Notes: generated from the sequence alone by a model not told the origin. DNA of 64,000 bases from Mycobacterium sp. 852013-50091_SCH5140682 (GCF_001665685.1 NZ_LZTB01000039.1:42685-106684); one strand, 5' to 3'; positions 49,030-58,800 are shown, counted from the first letter of the stretch. Translations and numbers: made by a program.

Positions 49030-50826
49030 ATGGCGATCGGCACAGCCTCCGCGACTTACGGTTTCACGGGGGCTGCCAGTGGTGTGCGCACACCGTACGG
49101 GCAGGCCGCCGCCAGCTACGGGTGGACCGGTGCCGCCGTCGGATCCAGCCAGAAGTCGGGGTCGGCGGCCGGCGCCTACGGGTGGACCGCGGTCAACGTC
49201 GTCGGGGACGACGGTGTCTACCTGCCACCGGATAACCGGTGGCGGGTCATCGTCCAGGAGACCCGCAGCGGTGAGATCGTCGCGCGCGACGTGGTCGTGA
49301 AAAACCTTGTCGTGCAGCGTGCCCTGTCGGCCGGCTGTGATATTGCGTGCGACGTCGACTTCCACGACCCGTCCGTCGCCGGGATCTATTTCAAGCCGTG
49401 GCAGCACTACATCCACCTGGAGAAGGTGATGATGGGCAAGCGCCGCATCTGGGCTAGCGGCATCGTGCAACCCTCCGACGTCGACCCGTCGTCCGGGGTG
49501 CTGCACCTCAAAGCCAAGGGGTTCGCCGCCTACCCGAAGGGCATTCCGTGGCTGGAGGACCTGAACTGGGCGGCCAACGATGCCTTCGAACCCGTGGTGG
49601 AGATCTGGCGGCACCTGCAGGAAGACTTCCCCAACGGTGACCTCAACGTCGAGGTGTACCCGAAGACCAGCGGCGTGGAGATGCTGCCCGGGTACGCATT
49701 CGACGGGGACCTGCTCAACCTGAACTTCTTCGCCACGTTCGTGCGGGCCGTCGACAAACTGGACTGCGGCGACTACATCGACGCCCTGGCCCGCGACATC
49801 CCGTTCGACTACATCGAGCGGTCCGAATGGAACGCTGACCGCACCGACGTCGTCAAGAAAATCCAACTCGGTTATCCCCGTTTGGGTTTGATTCAGGAGA
49901 CGTTGGCGTTCGTTCTCAACGAGAACGTGCTGTCGGCCAAGCCGCACACCGAGACTGAAACCGACTGGATCAGCGACGTCGGCGTCACGGGCTGGTTCCC
50001 CGGCTTCGAGTACTCATCGACGCTGGCCAACGCGGACCCGAACCGGTTGCGCCGCTACCTCGACGAGTCCACCGCCAACATCGACTCCAATGAGCGGGCC
50101 GCAGCGTGGGCGCACCGCCGGCTCGCTCGCCGCCAGACCCCCGCGTACTGGGAGCAGATCACGATCGACCCGAACCACCCGAACGCGCCGATGGGCACGT
50201 TCGACGTGGGCGACACCATCATCGTGTCCGGGTTCATGCCTTGGGCCGGGCATATCCGCCAGTACCACAAGATCATTGCGATCCAGTTCGACGTCGGGAA
50301 GAACACCTGCCAGCTGCAGCTGATGGCGGAGGGTGCCTTCAACTACGACCCGATCTACTACCCCGACGGGGTCTCGAACATCATCCAGAATCCCCACTTC
50401 GACAACAATCTGAGCGGCTGGATACCAAACGGGCCGGGCTGGTCCTGGGACGGCAGCCAGGGCCACGACGCCCTGGGGTCGGTCACGATCGCCGCCGACG
50501 GCACTGACCACGATCTGCTCACCCAACCGTTCGGGCTGTCGGACTTCCAGATCTTCCCCATGAAGGTCGCCGTGAAGTGCTCGGGCGCAGTGTCATCCGG
50601 CGACAGCGTCAGCATCGTCGCCCAGTTCTATGACGACAACCTGAATCCCACACAGGCCGTGCAAGTCGGCGCCATCAACCCCAGCGGAATCGTGCCCTGG
50701 AGAACCATAGGAGGCGGCAGCGTGCTCACACCCGTCGGGTCCACACACGTGGCATTGCGCTTGCACGTCGGCGCGGCGATGACCGCCGGGCGAGTGTGGT
50801 TCGACGACGCGGAGATGCCCCTGTGA
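49030..50826 (+). CDS. Minor tail protein (Tal-like) with N-terminal repeats
   Basis: 598 residues. Residues 1-55 contain three imperfect repeats of the pattern ASYGWTGAA/VGS. A central phage-tail hub domain follows (RWRVIVQETRSGEIVARDVVV, KPWQHYIHLEKVMMGKRRIWASGIV in overview). After about 460 there is a carbohydrate-binding-like jelly-roll region (NIIQNPHFDNNLSGWIPNG, VALRLHVGAAMTAGRVWFDDAEM). It probably forms the tail tip and host-binding appendage. Confidence 0.8.
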   Translation: MAIGTASATYGFTGAASGVRTPYGQAAASYGWTGAAVGSSQKSGSAAGAYGWTAVNVVGDDGVYLPPDNRWRVIVQETRSGEIVARDVVVKNLVVQRALSAGCDIACDVDFHDPSVAGIYFKPWQHYIHLEKVMMGKRRIWASGIVQPSDVDPSSGVLHLKAKGFAAYPKGIPWLEDLNWAANDAFEPVVEIWRHLQEDFPNGDLNVEVYPKTSGVEMLPGYAFDGDLLNLNFFATFVRAVDKLDCGDYIDALARDIPFDYIERSEWNADRTDVVKKIQLGYPRLGLIQETLAFVLNENVLSAKPHTETETDWISDVGVTGWFPGFEYSSTLANADPNRLRRYLDESTANIDSNERAAAWAHRRLARRQTPAYWEQITIDPNHPNAPMGTFDVGDTIIVSGFMPWAGHIRQYHKIIAIQFDVGKNTCQLQLMAEGAFNYDPIYYPDGVSNIIQNPHFDNNLSGWIPNGPGWSWDGSQGHDALGSVTIAADGTDHDLLTQPFGLSDFQIFPMKVAVKCSGAVSSGDSVSIVAQFYDDNLNPTQAVQVGAINPSGIVPWRTIGGGSVLTPVGSTHVALRLHVGAAMTAGRVWFDDAEMPL

Positions 50827-53561
50827 GCGCAGGTTTCGGCGGATCGCCCTACACCAATCCGCAGACGCGGGCACTCAATTCCATTGCCAACGGCCCTGAT
50901 GCGGACACCACCAGCCAAGAGAAAATGGTTGAGCTGCTGCAGAGGCACAGCTCCCAGCTCAAGTACTTGGCGGCCAATCAGAAGCAGATGCAGCAGGGCA
51001 TCAACGACGCCAACGCAAACCCGATCCAGCAGATCCAAGAGTTCATCGCTGACGTCATCGTCCTGCTGGGCGGCGGTCAACTCGCCAAGGGTGCACTGGA
51101 TTTCGGCGACCTCCAGTACATCCTGCCCGCCCTCGGGGCCCTGTTCGGGCTCGGCGACGGGCCGTTCCCGGTCAGCCTGTTCGAGGCGGCCGAACGGTTC
51201 TTCCTCGGCTACGTCGTGCCGCAGCAGCAGTTCGTCGACGTCATCAACAGCATCATCACTGCGTGGGCCGGGGTGTTCGGTATCGACCCGCAATTCGTGG
51301 CGGACGTGCGGAAGCTGCTCGAGGCGTTCGGGAACCTGTTCGACGGCATCAACAACCTGTTTCCCTCGCTCGACCAGCTGTTCAAGGCGCTCGGCATCAG
51401 TGGTGGTGACCTCGGCCCACTCGGGCAGGTGTTGGCGCCGATCATCAAGCTGTTCTCCGGGATCGACCTCACGAAGTTCGGCAGCTTCATCGAGTTCATC
51501 ACCGACGCGATCGACCCGTTCATTGTCCAGCTGACCGCGGTGATCAACTTCGTCAACGGTGTGCTGGCGGTGCTCGGCTACGACGGCGGCGACGTGGTGA
51601 ACTCGCCGCTCCCGTCGCTGCTGCAGCCGTTCCAAAACCTGCTGGCCTTCCTGGCGAACATCAACTTCTTCGGCGACGACTTCGACCCGGTGGCCGCGGT
51701 GCGACAGTTCGTCAGCACGATGTTGCTGCCCCTGAACCTGCTGCTAGGGCCCGACTCTCCGCTAAATCTGGCCAACGCGTTCGGCCGGCTATCACTCCCG
51801 CAGTTCGGCGGCGGCGTACCGCTCAACGCCTTGACCACCGCGGTGGCCAATGAACTGCAACCGTTCAGCGCGACATCGGTGCCGAATGTGGATGGCTGGT
51901 CGTTCGACGCGGCCGCCGACGCGGCGAAAGTGATCTGCGATGGCACCGCGAAGAACCTGTACCTGAAGTCCGGCGTGATCAAGGTTGAGCAGGGCCAGCC
52001 GCTGAATACCTCGATCAAGGTGAAGTACTCCGGGGTGAGCTCGACTGCCGGGCAGGGCATCCGGTACGTGCTGGAGACGTTCACTACTGCCGACGGGTCC
52101 GGCCCGGCGACACCGGTAGTGCTCGGGTCGATTCCGAACCCGACGGGGACGATCAGCTCGCCGGTGACGCTGGGTAATTCGTCGTGGGACATCCCCGCTG
52201 GTGTGCAGTCGGTGCGGCCTGTCCTGACAACCGACGCGCTGGCGGCCGGCACGGTTTACTGGCTGAACACCCCACTGCTGACGAAACCGTTGCTCGGGGT
52301 ACTGGCCAATGGGCTGCCCGCGGCGATCCAGGCCCGTATCGACGACCTCGCCGCCCTCGCTCACCAATTGCTCACCAACCCGGCTGCGGTCATCGGCACT
52401 ATCACGCAGGGCATGGTGTCGGGCCTGGGCGACCTGAACACGCTGGTGAATCAGATCCGCGACATTCTGGCGGGTTTGGTTGTGACACCGATCAACTCAA
52501 CGGTTCAGGCCATCAAGGACTGGTTCACGGGCAACCTGGCCAAGACGCAGAACATCACCAGTGGCGGCCTGTTCGACGCGACGAAGCTGATTGGTCTGGT
52601 GGATCCGACGAAGGTCGGCGGTGTTGGCGGCGCAACGAACATCGGCGACGCTGTGCAGCAGGCCGTTGACGCGATGACGCAGGGTGCTGGTGGCCTGGTT
52701 GGGGCTGGGTTCAGTTTCGTCGATGCCTTGGCTCAGCTGACCGGTCTGCGCAATGCCGCCGCTGGGGCGAACGCCGCGGTGCTCAATGTGCAGTCGCAGC
52801 TGGCCGGTCTGGATCCGGCTGCGTCGTCGGAGATCATCAACTTCAGCGAGTACGTCAATGCTGGTGCGCCGCCGTCGATGTTCACCAAGGTGTTCGATCA
52901 GGGCTCCGGTGGAATCGTCACCTCAGGCGGCAAGTTGGTGTGGTCGGGCAGCGCTGGTGATGAGCGGTACCTCTTCAATGGCGGGCCGCTGCAGACCGAT
53001 CTGTTCGAGGTCAACGTCGTCCTGCCTACAGTGCCGTCGCACGGCTGGTTCGGCGCCGACGGCAACAACTTCATCTATCTGATCGGACGGTCCGACGCCG
53101 CGGGCAACAACATGTGCCTCGCCGAGATCGGCTGGGACCGCGTGCGGATCCTGTCGTACAACACGGGCACCACCACCGTGCTGGCCACCGTCAACCAGTC
53201 CGACATCGTCACTGGCGGTTGCCGTGTGGCGTTCAAGGGCGGTAATGCCCTGCAGCCGCGCTACTTTCACGTCGCGGTCAACGACGACATCGTCACCTCG
53301 GCCACCGACATCGCTCCGGTGACCCAGCTCGGCAGCAGCTTCCGGCTGTGCGGCCTGGGCCTGAAGAAAGACTCCAGTTACGACACCGGCACCATCTCGG
53401 CCTGGTCCATGCTCGACGGTGGCGCATCGGCAGGGTCCGGCGTCGTTGCGGGCATGACCGCCGCAGGTCCAACCAACCTGATCATCTGGAAGGGCACCGC
53501 CGCTGAGTACGCGGCCATTCCGACGAAGAACCCCAACACCATCTACGCGGTGAAGAACTGA
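50823..53561 (+). CDS. Large minor tail protein, 912 residues
   Basis: GTG start overlapping the previous stop. The N-terminal 290 residues hold long amphipathic helices. Segments at about 355-480 and 670-912 resemble carbohydrate-binding beta-sandwiches (VPNVDGWSFDAAADAAKVICDG and VFDQGSGGIVTSGGKLVWSG in overview). This layout is common in mycobacteriophage central tail fibres. It may be the receptor-binding or fibre protein. The C-terminus ends with IPTKNPNTIYAVKN, shared by many phage tail proteins. Confidence 0.8.
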   Translation: MSAGFGGSPYTNPQTRALNSIANGPDADTTSQEKMVELLQRHSSQLKYLAANQKQMQQGINDANANPIQQIQEFIADVIVLLGGGQLAKGALDFGDLQYILPALGALFGLGDGPFPVSLFEAAERFFLGYVVPQQQFVDVINSIITAWAGVFGIDPQFVADVRKLLEAFGNLFDGINNLFPSLDQLFKALGISGGDLGPLGQVLAPIIKLFSGIDLTKFGSFIEFITDAIDPFIVQLTAVINFVNGVLAVLGYDGGDVVNSPLPSLLQPFQNLLAFLANINFFGDDFDPVAAVRQFVSTMLLPLNLLLGPDSPLNLANAFGRLSLPQFGGGVPLNALTTAVANELQPFSATSVPNVDGWSFDAAADAAKVICDGTAKNLYLKSGVIKVEQGQPLNTSIKVKYSGVSSTAGQGIRYVLETFTTADGSGPATPVVLGSIPNPTGTISSPVTLGNSSWDIPAGVQSVRPVLTTDALAAGTVYWLNTPLLTKPLLGVLANGLPAAIQARIDDLAALAHQLLTNPAAVIGTITQGMVSGLGDLNTLVNQIRDILAGLVVTPINSTVQAIKDWFTGNLAKTQNITSGGLFDATKLIGLVDPTKVGGVGGATNIGDAVQQAVDAMTQGAGGLVGAGFSFVDALAQLTGLRNAAAGANAAVLNVQSQLAGLDPAASSEIINFSEYVNAGAPPSMFTKVFDQGSGGIVTSGGKLVWSGSAGDERYLFNGGPLQTDLFEVNVVLPTVPSHGWFGADGNNFIYLIGRSDAAGNNMCLAEIGWDRVRILSYNTGTTTVLATVNQSDIVTGGCRVAFKGGNALQPRYFHVAVNDDIVTSATDIAPVTQLGSSFRLCGLGLKKDSSYDTGTISAWSMLDGGASAGSGVVAGMTAAGPTNLIIWKGTAAEYAAIPTKNPNTIYAVKN

Positions 53562-54883
53562 TGCCCATCTACATCGGCGACACTGCGGCCAGCATCTACG
53601 TCGGCAACGAACTGCAGGACGCCGTTTACCTTGGCAGTGACCGCATCTGGCCGCCGATCTCGTTCCCGTACGTCATCGAGAACACCAACCTCACCGATGC
53701 CGAAACCCCCGGCGACGCGTGCAAGGGTGCGATTGTCGAACTGACCGGTGGTGGGGGCCCCGGCAAGGCGGGCGCTGTCATGCCCTCGCAGAACAACGTC
53801 GTCGCTGCCGGAGGTGACGGCGGCGGTGGGGCCGCCACGATCGGAACGGCGGGCCTGCGGTTCTTCATCCCGATCGAAGACCTCGGCCCACTGTTCAGCA
53901 CCATCGTCGGAACCCCAGGGACGGCATCGAGTTTCGTCTCCGGTTCCGTCCAACTCAATGCGGGCGCTGGCACCAATAGTGCCGCTGGCACCCCGTCCAT
54001 CTCCGGGATTGGATACGGCTTCTCGGCGCCGGGATCGCTGGGCCCCAACACGCTGGGCGGTGCGGCCGGTGGCGGCCAAGGCCGCACCGCGCGAACCGAC
54101 AGCAACAAGAACGTCAGCTACACACCGGGCACAGCGGGCAGTGGCTCGCTGTTCAAGGCGGGTGGTCCGTACCTATCGCCCGACCCGGTACCCGAAGCCG
54201 GAAAGCCCAGCGGCGGCGCTGGTGGCGGTGCCGCCGGGCGTGGCTACGGCGCCGGTGGCGGCGGGGGCTCAGGCCAGATCCAGGGCACCCCGGTAGACGG
54301 CTCCGGGCGTCTCGGTGGACCGGGATATATGCGTGTCACGTTCACCGACAAGCGCCACTACTGGGGCAGGTTCCTCGCGGGCTCATGGACCTGGACCCTG
54401 CCGAGCTGGCTGCGCAACGGCGACAAGATCCGGCTCACCGGTCTCGGCGGCGGCCGCGGCGGAGACCAGGGCGGCTCCACGTCCGGCGGCGCTGGTGGCC
54501 GCGCCGGGGCGTGGAACGACATCGAACTGACCGTCGGCGTGGACGTCCCGGTCGGCGGCACGCTGGTCGGCGTCGTCGGAACTGGCGGTGCGATCAACAG
54601 CGGCAACGGCGGCAACACCACCTGCACCACCGTCGGCTTCACCGCACTGGGCGCCACCGCCAGCAACGGCGGCACCGCGACCGCCGGCGACAGCGCAGGG
54701 ACACACGCCTACCTCGACGATCTCTACATCGGCGGCCTCGGCGGCGGGTATGGCGGCACCGACGTCGGCGGCGACGGCGGACCCGGGTCCGGTGGTGGCG
54801 GCGGCGGTTCCCTGTTCTTCCAAGGCAAAAACGGCGGCAAGGGCGGCGACGGCCGACTCTTCATCCACGCCTACCAGGTGTGA
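53561..54883 (+). CDS. Glycine-rich minor tail protein
   Basis: 440 residues, starting MPIYIGDTAASIYVGNELQDAV, a hub/fibre-binding opening seen in many minor tail proteins. The rest is very Gly-rich (GGGGPGKAG, GGGGGSGQIQG, GGGGGGSLFF), a glycine-rich tail-tip fold. It starts within the stop of the preceding gene (TGATG) and is likely exposed at the tail tip. Confidence 0.78.
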   Translation: MPIYIGDTAASIYVGNELQDAVYLGSDRIWPPISFPYVIENTNLTDAETPGDACKGAIVELTGGGGPGKAGAVMPSQNNVVAAGGDGGGGAATIGTAGLRFFIPIEDLGPLFSTIVGTPGTASSFVSGSVQLNAGAGTNSAAGTPSISGIGYGFSAPGSLGPNTLGGAAGGGQGRTARTDSNKNVSYTPGTAGSGSLFKAGGPYLSPDPVPEAGKPSGGAGGGAAGRGYGAGGGGGSGQIQGTPVDGSGRLGGPGYMRVTFTDKRHYWGRFLAGSWTWTLPSWLRNGDKIRLTGLGGGRGGDQGGSTSGGAGGRAGAWNDIELTVGVDVPVGGTLVGVVGTGGAINSGNGGNTTCTTVGFTALGATASNGGTATAGDSAGTHAYLDDLYIGGLGGGYGGTDVGGDGGPGSGGGGGGSLFFQGKNGGKGGDGRLFIHAYQV

Positions 54884-54888
54884 GTCCG

Positions 54889-55947
54889 ATGGACTGGTCA
54901 ACCACACCACCTGCACCGATCATCAGGCCGGGATGGACCACCGACCCCACCATCGCCAAACCGCCAGCGGGAAACCAGAAGTGGGCGGTGAAGTTCTCGC
55001 GCAGCGGCATCGACACCGGCATCGGCGCCGACCTGGCACTGGCGCAGGTGCTACGGGCCGCCGGCATCGGCACCGGCCTGGGCGCCGATCGGGCGTCCGT
55101 TTCCCACCTCAGCGAACGGACCGCTGATACCGGTGTGGGCACCGATCTCGCCATGCCCACACCGCGGTTGTACGTCGCGGAATCGGGGCTCGGCGCCGAT
55201 CTCGCCCGGCCCGGGGTTCGTCCGTTCGAGGCCGCCACGGGCAGCGATGGTGCCCGGCTGCCGCGGCTGGCCGAGCTTGCGCGTGACACCGGGCTGGGCG
55301 CGGACATGCTCACCGCGACCCGGCTGCGCACCCCGGCCACCGAGAGTGCTGCTGGCGCCGACTCCGCGGCCTGCGGTTTCACCGCCCACGCTGCCGTCAC
55401 CACGCCGTACACCCTGGCCGGCACCTACACGTACGTCATCCCGGTCTGGTGCCGCTACATCGACGTCGTGCTGCTCGGGCCCGGTGGCGGCGGCGCAAGC
55501 TCGGGCACCTTCTACACCCTCAAGGGCTATCCGGGTGAGGCGGGCGTCTATGCGACGTTCACCCTGGAGCGTGGTGTTCACATCCCGTGGACGGCAACGG
55601 CAATCACCATCGTCGTCGGCGCTGGTGGTGCACGCGGCAGTGGCGGGTTCACCGGCACACCGGGCAGCGCTGGACCGCCGAGCACCGCGGCCGCGGCGGG
55701 ATGGGCCGGGCTCTCAGCGGCCAGCGGTGCCGGCGGTATCGCCAACGCGACCGGCACATCAGACAACGTGGGCCGGTCGCCCGGAAACCTGAACTACAAC
55801 GGGCAGCTCTACACCGGCGGCGCAACACAATCCACCAACGGCGCCGCGGGCAACCCGCCCGGCGGCGGCGGCGCGGGCGGCAGCAACTTCGGCGGGGCCG
55901 GCGGCGTCGGCGCTCCAGGCGGCGCGTGGTGCCGCGCATACCAGTAA
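54889..55947 (+). CDS. Minor tail protein with GxGAD repeats
   Basis: 352 residues. Residues about 40-155 carry seven spaced repeats of DTG[IVL]GADLA type (DTGIGADLA, GTGLGADRA, DTGVGTDLA, ESGLGADLA, GSDGARL, DTGLGADML, ESAAGADSA), roughly every 18 residues. The remainder is a Gly-rich tail-tip domain like the preceding protein. The repeats probably form a short fibre or solenoid. The repeat type is known in actinophage tails but its function is not. Confidence 0.72.
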   Translation: MDWSTTPPAPIIRPGWTTDPTIAKPPAGNQKWAVKFSRSGIDTGIGADLALAQVLRAAGIGTGLGADRASVSHLSERTADTGVGTDLAMPTPRLYVAESGLGADLARPGVRPFEAATGSDGARLPRLAELARDTGLGADMLTATRLRTPATESAAGADSAACGFTAHAAVTTPYTLAGTYTYVIPVWCRYIDVVLLGPGGGGASSGTFYTLKGYPGEAGVYATFTLERGVHIPWTATAITIVVGAGGARGSGGFTGTPGSAGPPSTAAAAGWAGLSAASGAGGIANATGTSDNVGRSPGNLNYNGQLYTGGATQSTNGAAGNPPGGGGAGGSNFGGAGGVGAPGGAWCRAYQ

Positions 55948-55968
55948 CAGTCAACAGAAGGGGACGGA

Positions 55969-56367
55969 ATGTCGGTCTACCAGGACGCACACCGCAATGC
56001 ATGCGCGAACGCGATCGTGGCCCTTGGCGCCAGGATCGGCCTCTACGCCGGCGGCACTCGCGTCGGCACGGTCTACGCGGACACCACCTGGGGCGCGGCG
56101 GCCAAGATCAGCGAGGCCATCAACCCGGCGCAACCAGTCAGCGGAAGCAACCCGGTCGTCGACAAGGCGCAATCGGTCGGATCCACCGTGACGATCAGCG
56201 TGCCCGCGAGCACGGTGGCCAACGGAACGGTCATCGACCGGTACGGAGTATTCAACGGCACCACGCTTCTTCGCACCGAGGCACTGCCCATCTCGCTCAC
56301 CATCAATGACGGATCCCAGGCATTCCAGGTCGACGTGACACCGACGTACAAGTACCGGGGCGAATGA
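55969..56367 (+). CDS. Tail-tip-associated protein, 132 residues
   Basis: The sequence begins MSVYQDAHRNACANAIVAL and has a beta-rich C-terminal half (AQSVGSTVTISVPASTVANG, DGSQAFQVDVTPTYKYRGE). It resembles small proteins that follow Gly-rich minor tails in actinophages. GAAGGGG lies 9 bases before the ATG. A structural role is likely. Confidence 0.65.
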   Translation: MSVYQDAHRNACANAIVALGARIGLYAGGTRVGTVYADTTWGAAAKISEAINPAQPVSGSNPVVDKAQSVGSTVTISVPASTVANGTVIDRYGVFNGTTLLRTEALPISLTINDGSQAFQVDVTPTYKYRGE

Positions 56368-56513
56368 TGCTGCTGATGCCCTGCCAGCTCTGCGGCGTCG
56401 ACGTCGCGATCGAACTCGTCGCCGACGGCGAGAACTACCGGGCACCCGACCTGCTGCTGGCGATGAACGGCCACATTGTCAACCAGCACGAAAAGGCAAT
56501 CACCGGAACATGA
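56364..56513 (+). CDS. 49-residue CxxC protein
   Basis: A short protein with CQLCGVDVAIELV and no recognised family. Tandem ATG codons at 56364 and 56367 overlap the previous stop. It couples to the next membrane peptide by an ATGA overlap. Confidence 0.5.
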   Translation: MMLLMPCQLCGVDVAIELVADGENYRAPDLLLAMNGHIVNQHEKAITGT

Positions 56514-56635
56514 TCCGCGCCATCGCGATCGGCACCGCAGCCGGTCTCGCCCTCTCAGCAGCCATCGCCTACGCCTTCATCTGCGGCTGGCCTGTCCCGA
56601 TCCTCGACCAAGACTTCGGCTCCGACTTCTCCTAA
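56510..56635 (+). CDS. 41-residue membrane protein
   Basis: One hydrophobic helix (IAIGTAAGLALSAAIAYAFI) then an acidic tail (DQDFGSDFS). It sits just before a terminator and lysA, so it could be a small lysis-associated membrane protein; this is position-based inference. Confidence 0.5.
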   Translation: MIRAIAIGTAAGLALSAAIAYAFICGWPVPILDQDFGSDFS

Positions 56636-56649
56636 TCCCACAACCCTCC

Positions 56650-56673
56650 GGGCCCGTGCGATTGCGCGGGCCC
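56650..56673 (+). terminator. Terminator before lysA
   Basis: GGGCCCG (56650-56656) and CGGGCCC (56667-56673) pair, extended by a G-T pair and two G-C pairs to a 10-bp stem with the loop GATT. There is no long T-tract. It separates the tail operon from the lysis genes. Confidence 0.6.
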
Positions 56674-56700
56674 TCGTCGTATCCGCCGAAAGGAAACCGC

Positions 56701-58158
56701 GTGACCTTCATCGTGACCCGGCAGCGCGCGCAAGAGGTCCACGACCTCGCCCGGGCCCGCGCTGGCCTGTCTTATGACTTCGGCGGCGCGTTCACCCGTG
56801 ACCCGCGGGACTCAACCGACTGCTCCGGCCTGGTGCTGCAGACCGCTGCGTGGTACGGCGGCCGCACGGACTGGCCCGGGAATCGTTACGGCTCAACCGA
56901 ATCGTTCCGCCTGGACTACAAGATCGTCTACGACCTCGGGTTCAAGCGGATGCCCCCCGGCGGGCCCGCGGCGTTGCCGTTCAAACCGGTCATGCTCGTC
57001 GGCCTGCAGCACGGCGGTGGCGGGGAGTACTCGCATACGGCGTGCACGCTGATGACGATGGACATCCCCGGCGGTCCCGTCGTGATGTCGGAGCGCGGCG
57101 TCGACTGGGAGTCTCACGGCAACGTCAACGGTGTCGGTGTCTCACTGTACGACGGGGCTCGGGCGTGGAATGACCCTCTGTTCCACGACTTCTGGTACCT
57201 CGACGCCAAGCTCGAGGATGCCCCCACCGGGTCGGGGAGTCCCGCCGCGGTCGACGTGCTCGCCCGCGCCACCGGCCTCACACTGGCCCGGGCCGCGCAG
57301 ATCCTGCCCACCATGTCCGACGGACTGAGGCAGGCCCAGTGCACCACCCCGGTCCGCAGCGCGCAGTTCATCGCCCACACCGGCCACGAGTCCGCCAACT
57401 TCAACGCCACCGAGGAGTACGCATCCGGCGCCGCCTACGAGGGCCGTTGTTCCGACCTCGGCAACTGCCAGCCTGGCGACGGTGTTCGGTTCAAGGGCCG
57501 CACCTGGATTCAGATCACCGGCCGGGCCCACTACGCCGAGTTCTCCCGCTGGGCGTTCGACCGGGGATTGGTGCCGTCGCCAACGTATTTCGTCGACCGG
57601 CCGACCGAGCTGGCGAATCTGCGCTGGGCCGGCATCGGCGCCGCCTGGTACTGGACCGTGTCACGACCGATGAACGCACTCGTCGACGCCGGTGACAACG
57701 CCCGGTGGGGTGACTACCGCGGCTTCGCGGCCGTCACCGCTGCGATCAACGGCGGCACGACCGGCATCGACGAGCGCCGAGCCCGCTATAACCGGGCGAT
57801 CGCGCTCGGCGACCAACTACTCACGCTCACCGCCCCAACCGAACCCGTCGATCCACTGGAGGAGTTGCTCATGCTCGAAGTCGAATCCTGGTCCATCTAC
57901 GCCGATCCGGGGGAGCCGAAGATACCGGCCGTCCAGATGTTGCAGGCGCTGGACGCTCACGGCCCGCACGAACCGTACGTCGAGAAGCAGGCCCGCGCTG
58001 GTGATCTCGATGCCATTCGGCGGATCGCGCGTACTGCCGGAGGTAAAGGCAAGTACGGCACCGCGCCGGGCCCGGTCAAACAAGCCCTCAGCGTGCTGAT
58101 CGAAATCCAAGCGGCGCATCCCGAATGGATCACCGCAGCCACCCCAGGAAAGGCATGA
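56701..58158 (+). CDS. lysA: Endolysin LysA (NlpC/P60 and GH19 domains)
   Basis: 485 residues from GTG with AAAGGAAA just before it. Residues 8-150 form an NlpC/P60 peptidase domain (Cys41 in DCSGLVLQ; His112 in YSHTA). Residues 190-385 form a GH19 muramidase/chitinase-like domain (GHESANF with Glu230; EEYASGAAYEGR with Glu239 and Glu247; FKGRTWIQITGRAHY). About 390-485 is a C-terminal wall-binding region. This three-part order is the classic mycobacteriophage LysA. It cleaves peptidoglycan at the end of the lytic cycle. Confidence 0.92.
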   Translation: MTFIVTRQRAQEVHDLARARAGLSYDFGGAFTRDPRDSTDCSGLVLQTAAWYGGRTDWPGNRYGSTESFRLDYKIVYDLGFKRMPPGGPAALPFKPVMLVGLQHGGGGEYSHTACTLMTMDIPGGPVVMSERGVDWESHGNVNGVGVSLYDGARAWNDPLFHDFWYLDAKLEDAPTGSGSPAAVDVLARATGLTLARAAQILPTMSDGLRQAQCTTPVRSAQFIAHTGHESANFNATEEYASGAAYEGRCSDLGNCQPGDGVRFKGRTWIQITGRAHYAEFSRWAFDRGLVPSPTYFVDRPTELANLRWAGIGAAWYWTVSRPMNALVDAGDNARWGDYRGFAAVTAAINGGTTGIDERRARYNRAIALGDQLLTLTAPTEPVDPLEELLMLEVESWSIYADPGEPKIPAVQMLQALDAHGPHEPYVEKQARAGDLDAIRRIARTAGGKGKYGTAPGPVKQALSVLIEIQAAHPEWITAATPGKA

Positions 58159-58649
58159 CCATGACCGACCAGAAGATGTACACCCTCGGACCTACAGACC
58201 CGAATGCGGGCACCCGCGCACGGATCTACTCCGTGCTCACCCTGATCACCCCACTACTGGGCTTCCTGGCCACGTTCGGGATCCTCAGCTCCGACCAGGC
58301 CGACAGCATCAACGGGTTCATCGCCGCGGCGACGGGCCTGCTGGGCACCTTCGGGCTGCTGGGGTTCGGCATGGCGGCGAAGAACACGAATCGTCAGGTG
58401 AAGGACGGCACGTTCGATCCGGTGCCGCCTGTGGAGCCGCACCCGGTGACCAACGCGTTCGACGGGCTCACGCAGCTGCAGGCCGGGGTGAACGACGCCG
58501 TGGAGCAGGCTAAGTCCAAGGTGGCCGAAGGGGTGGCCGTGATTCAGGGTGCTGCCGCGATGATCCCCGGCGGGAAGCCTGCCGCTGACGCTGTGATGGA
58601 CGGTCCGCTCGGTGATCTCCTACGCGCCGTGACGAGCGGCAAGGGCTGA
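58155..58649 (+). CDS. Holin with two membrane segments
   Basis: 164 residues coupled to lysA by ATGA. Two hydrophobic helices (YSVLTLITPLLGFLATFGIL and FIAAATGLLGTFGLLGFGMAA, about 25-75) are followed by a long hydrophilic tail with a coiled region (about 90-164). It matches the actinophage holin type located directly after LysA. An in-frame ATG at 58161 would give a version two residues shorter, reminiscent of dual-start holins. Confidence 0.82.
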   Translation: MTMTDQKMYTLGPTDPNAGTRARIYSVLTLITPLLGFLATFGILSSDQADSINGFIAAATGLLGTFGLLGFGMAAKNTNRQVKDGTFDPVPPVEPHPVTNAFDGLTQLQAGVNDAVEQAKSKVAEGVAVIQGAAAMIPGGKPAADAVMDGPLGDLLRAVTSGKG

Positions 58650-58795
58650 TGACACTGATCACCGCGCCTCCTGGTGTGTCGGCGGCGAACTCTCCGAAGA
58701 ATGTCCCGCCGCAGCGCGACTGCTCGCGGGCCAGCTGCCGAGCGTTGGGCGCCCAGTGCCCGGACCGGCTAGCCGGGCAACCCTGCAAGACATAG
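58649..58795 (+). CDS. 48-residue Cys-containing protein
   Basis: The C-terminal half has four Cys (CSRASC, CPDRLAGQPC), a possible zinc knuckle or disulfide pair. Coupled to the holin by TGATG. Function is unknown. Confidence 0.5.
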   Translation: MTLITAPPGVSAANSPKNVPPQRDCSRASCRALGAQCPDRLAGQPCKT

Positions 58796-58800
58796 AACAC

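Noticed and set aside
56476..56700. An upstream extension of LysA
   Set aside because: It would run through a membrane peptide gene and a terminator; the GTG at 56701 has a good ribosome binding site and begins the NlpC/P60 domain.
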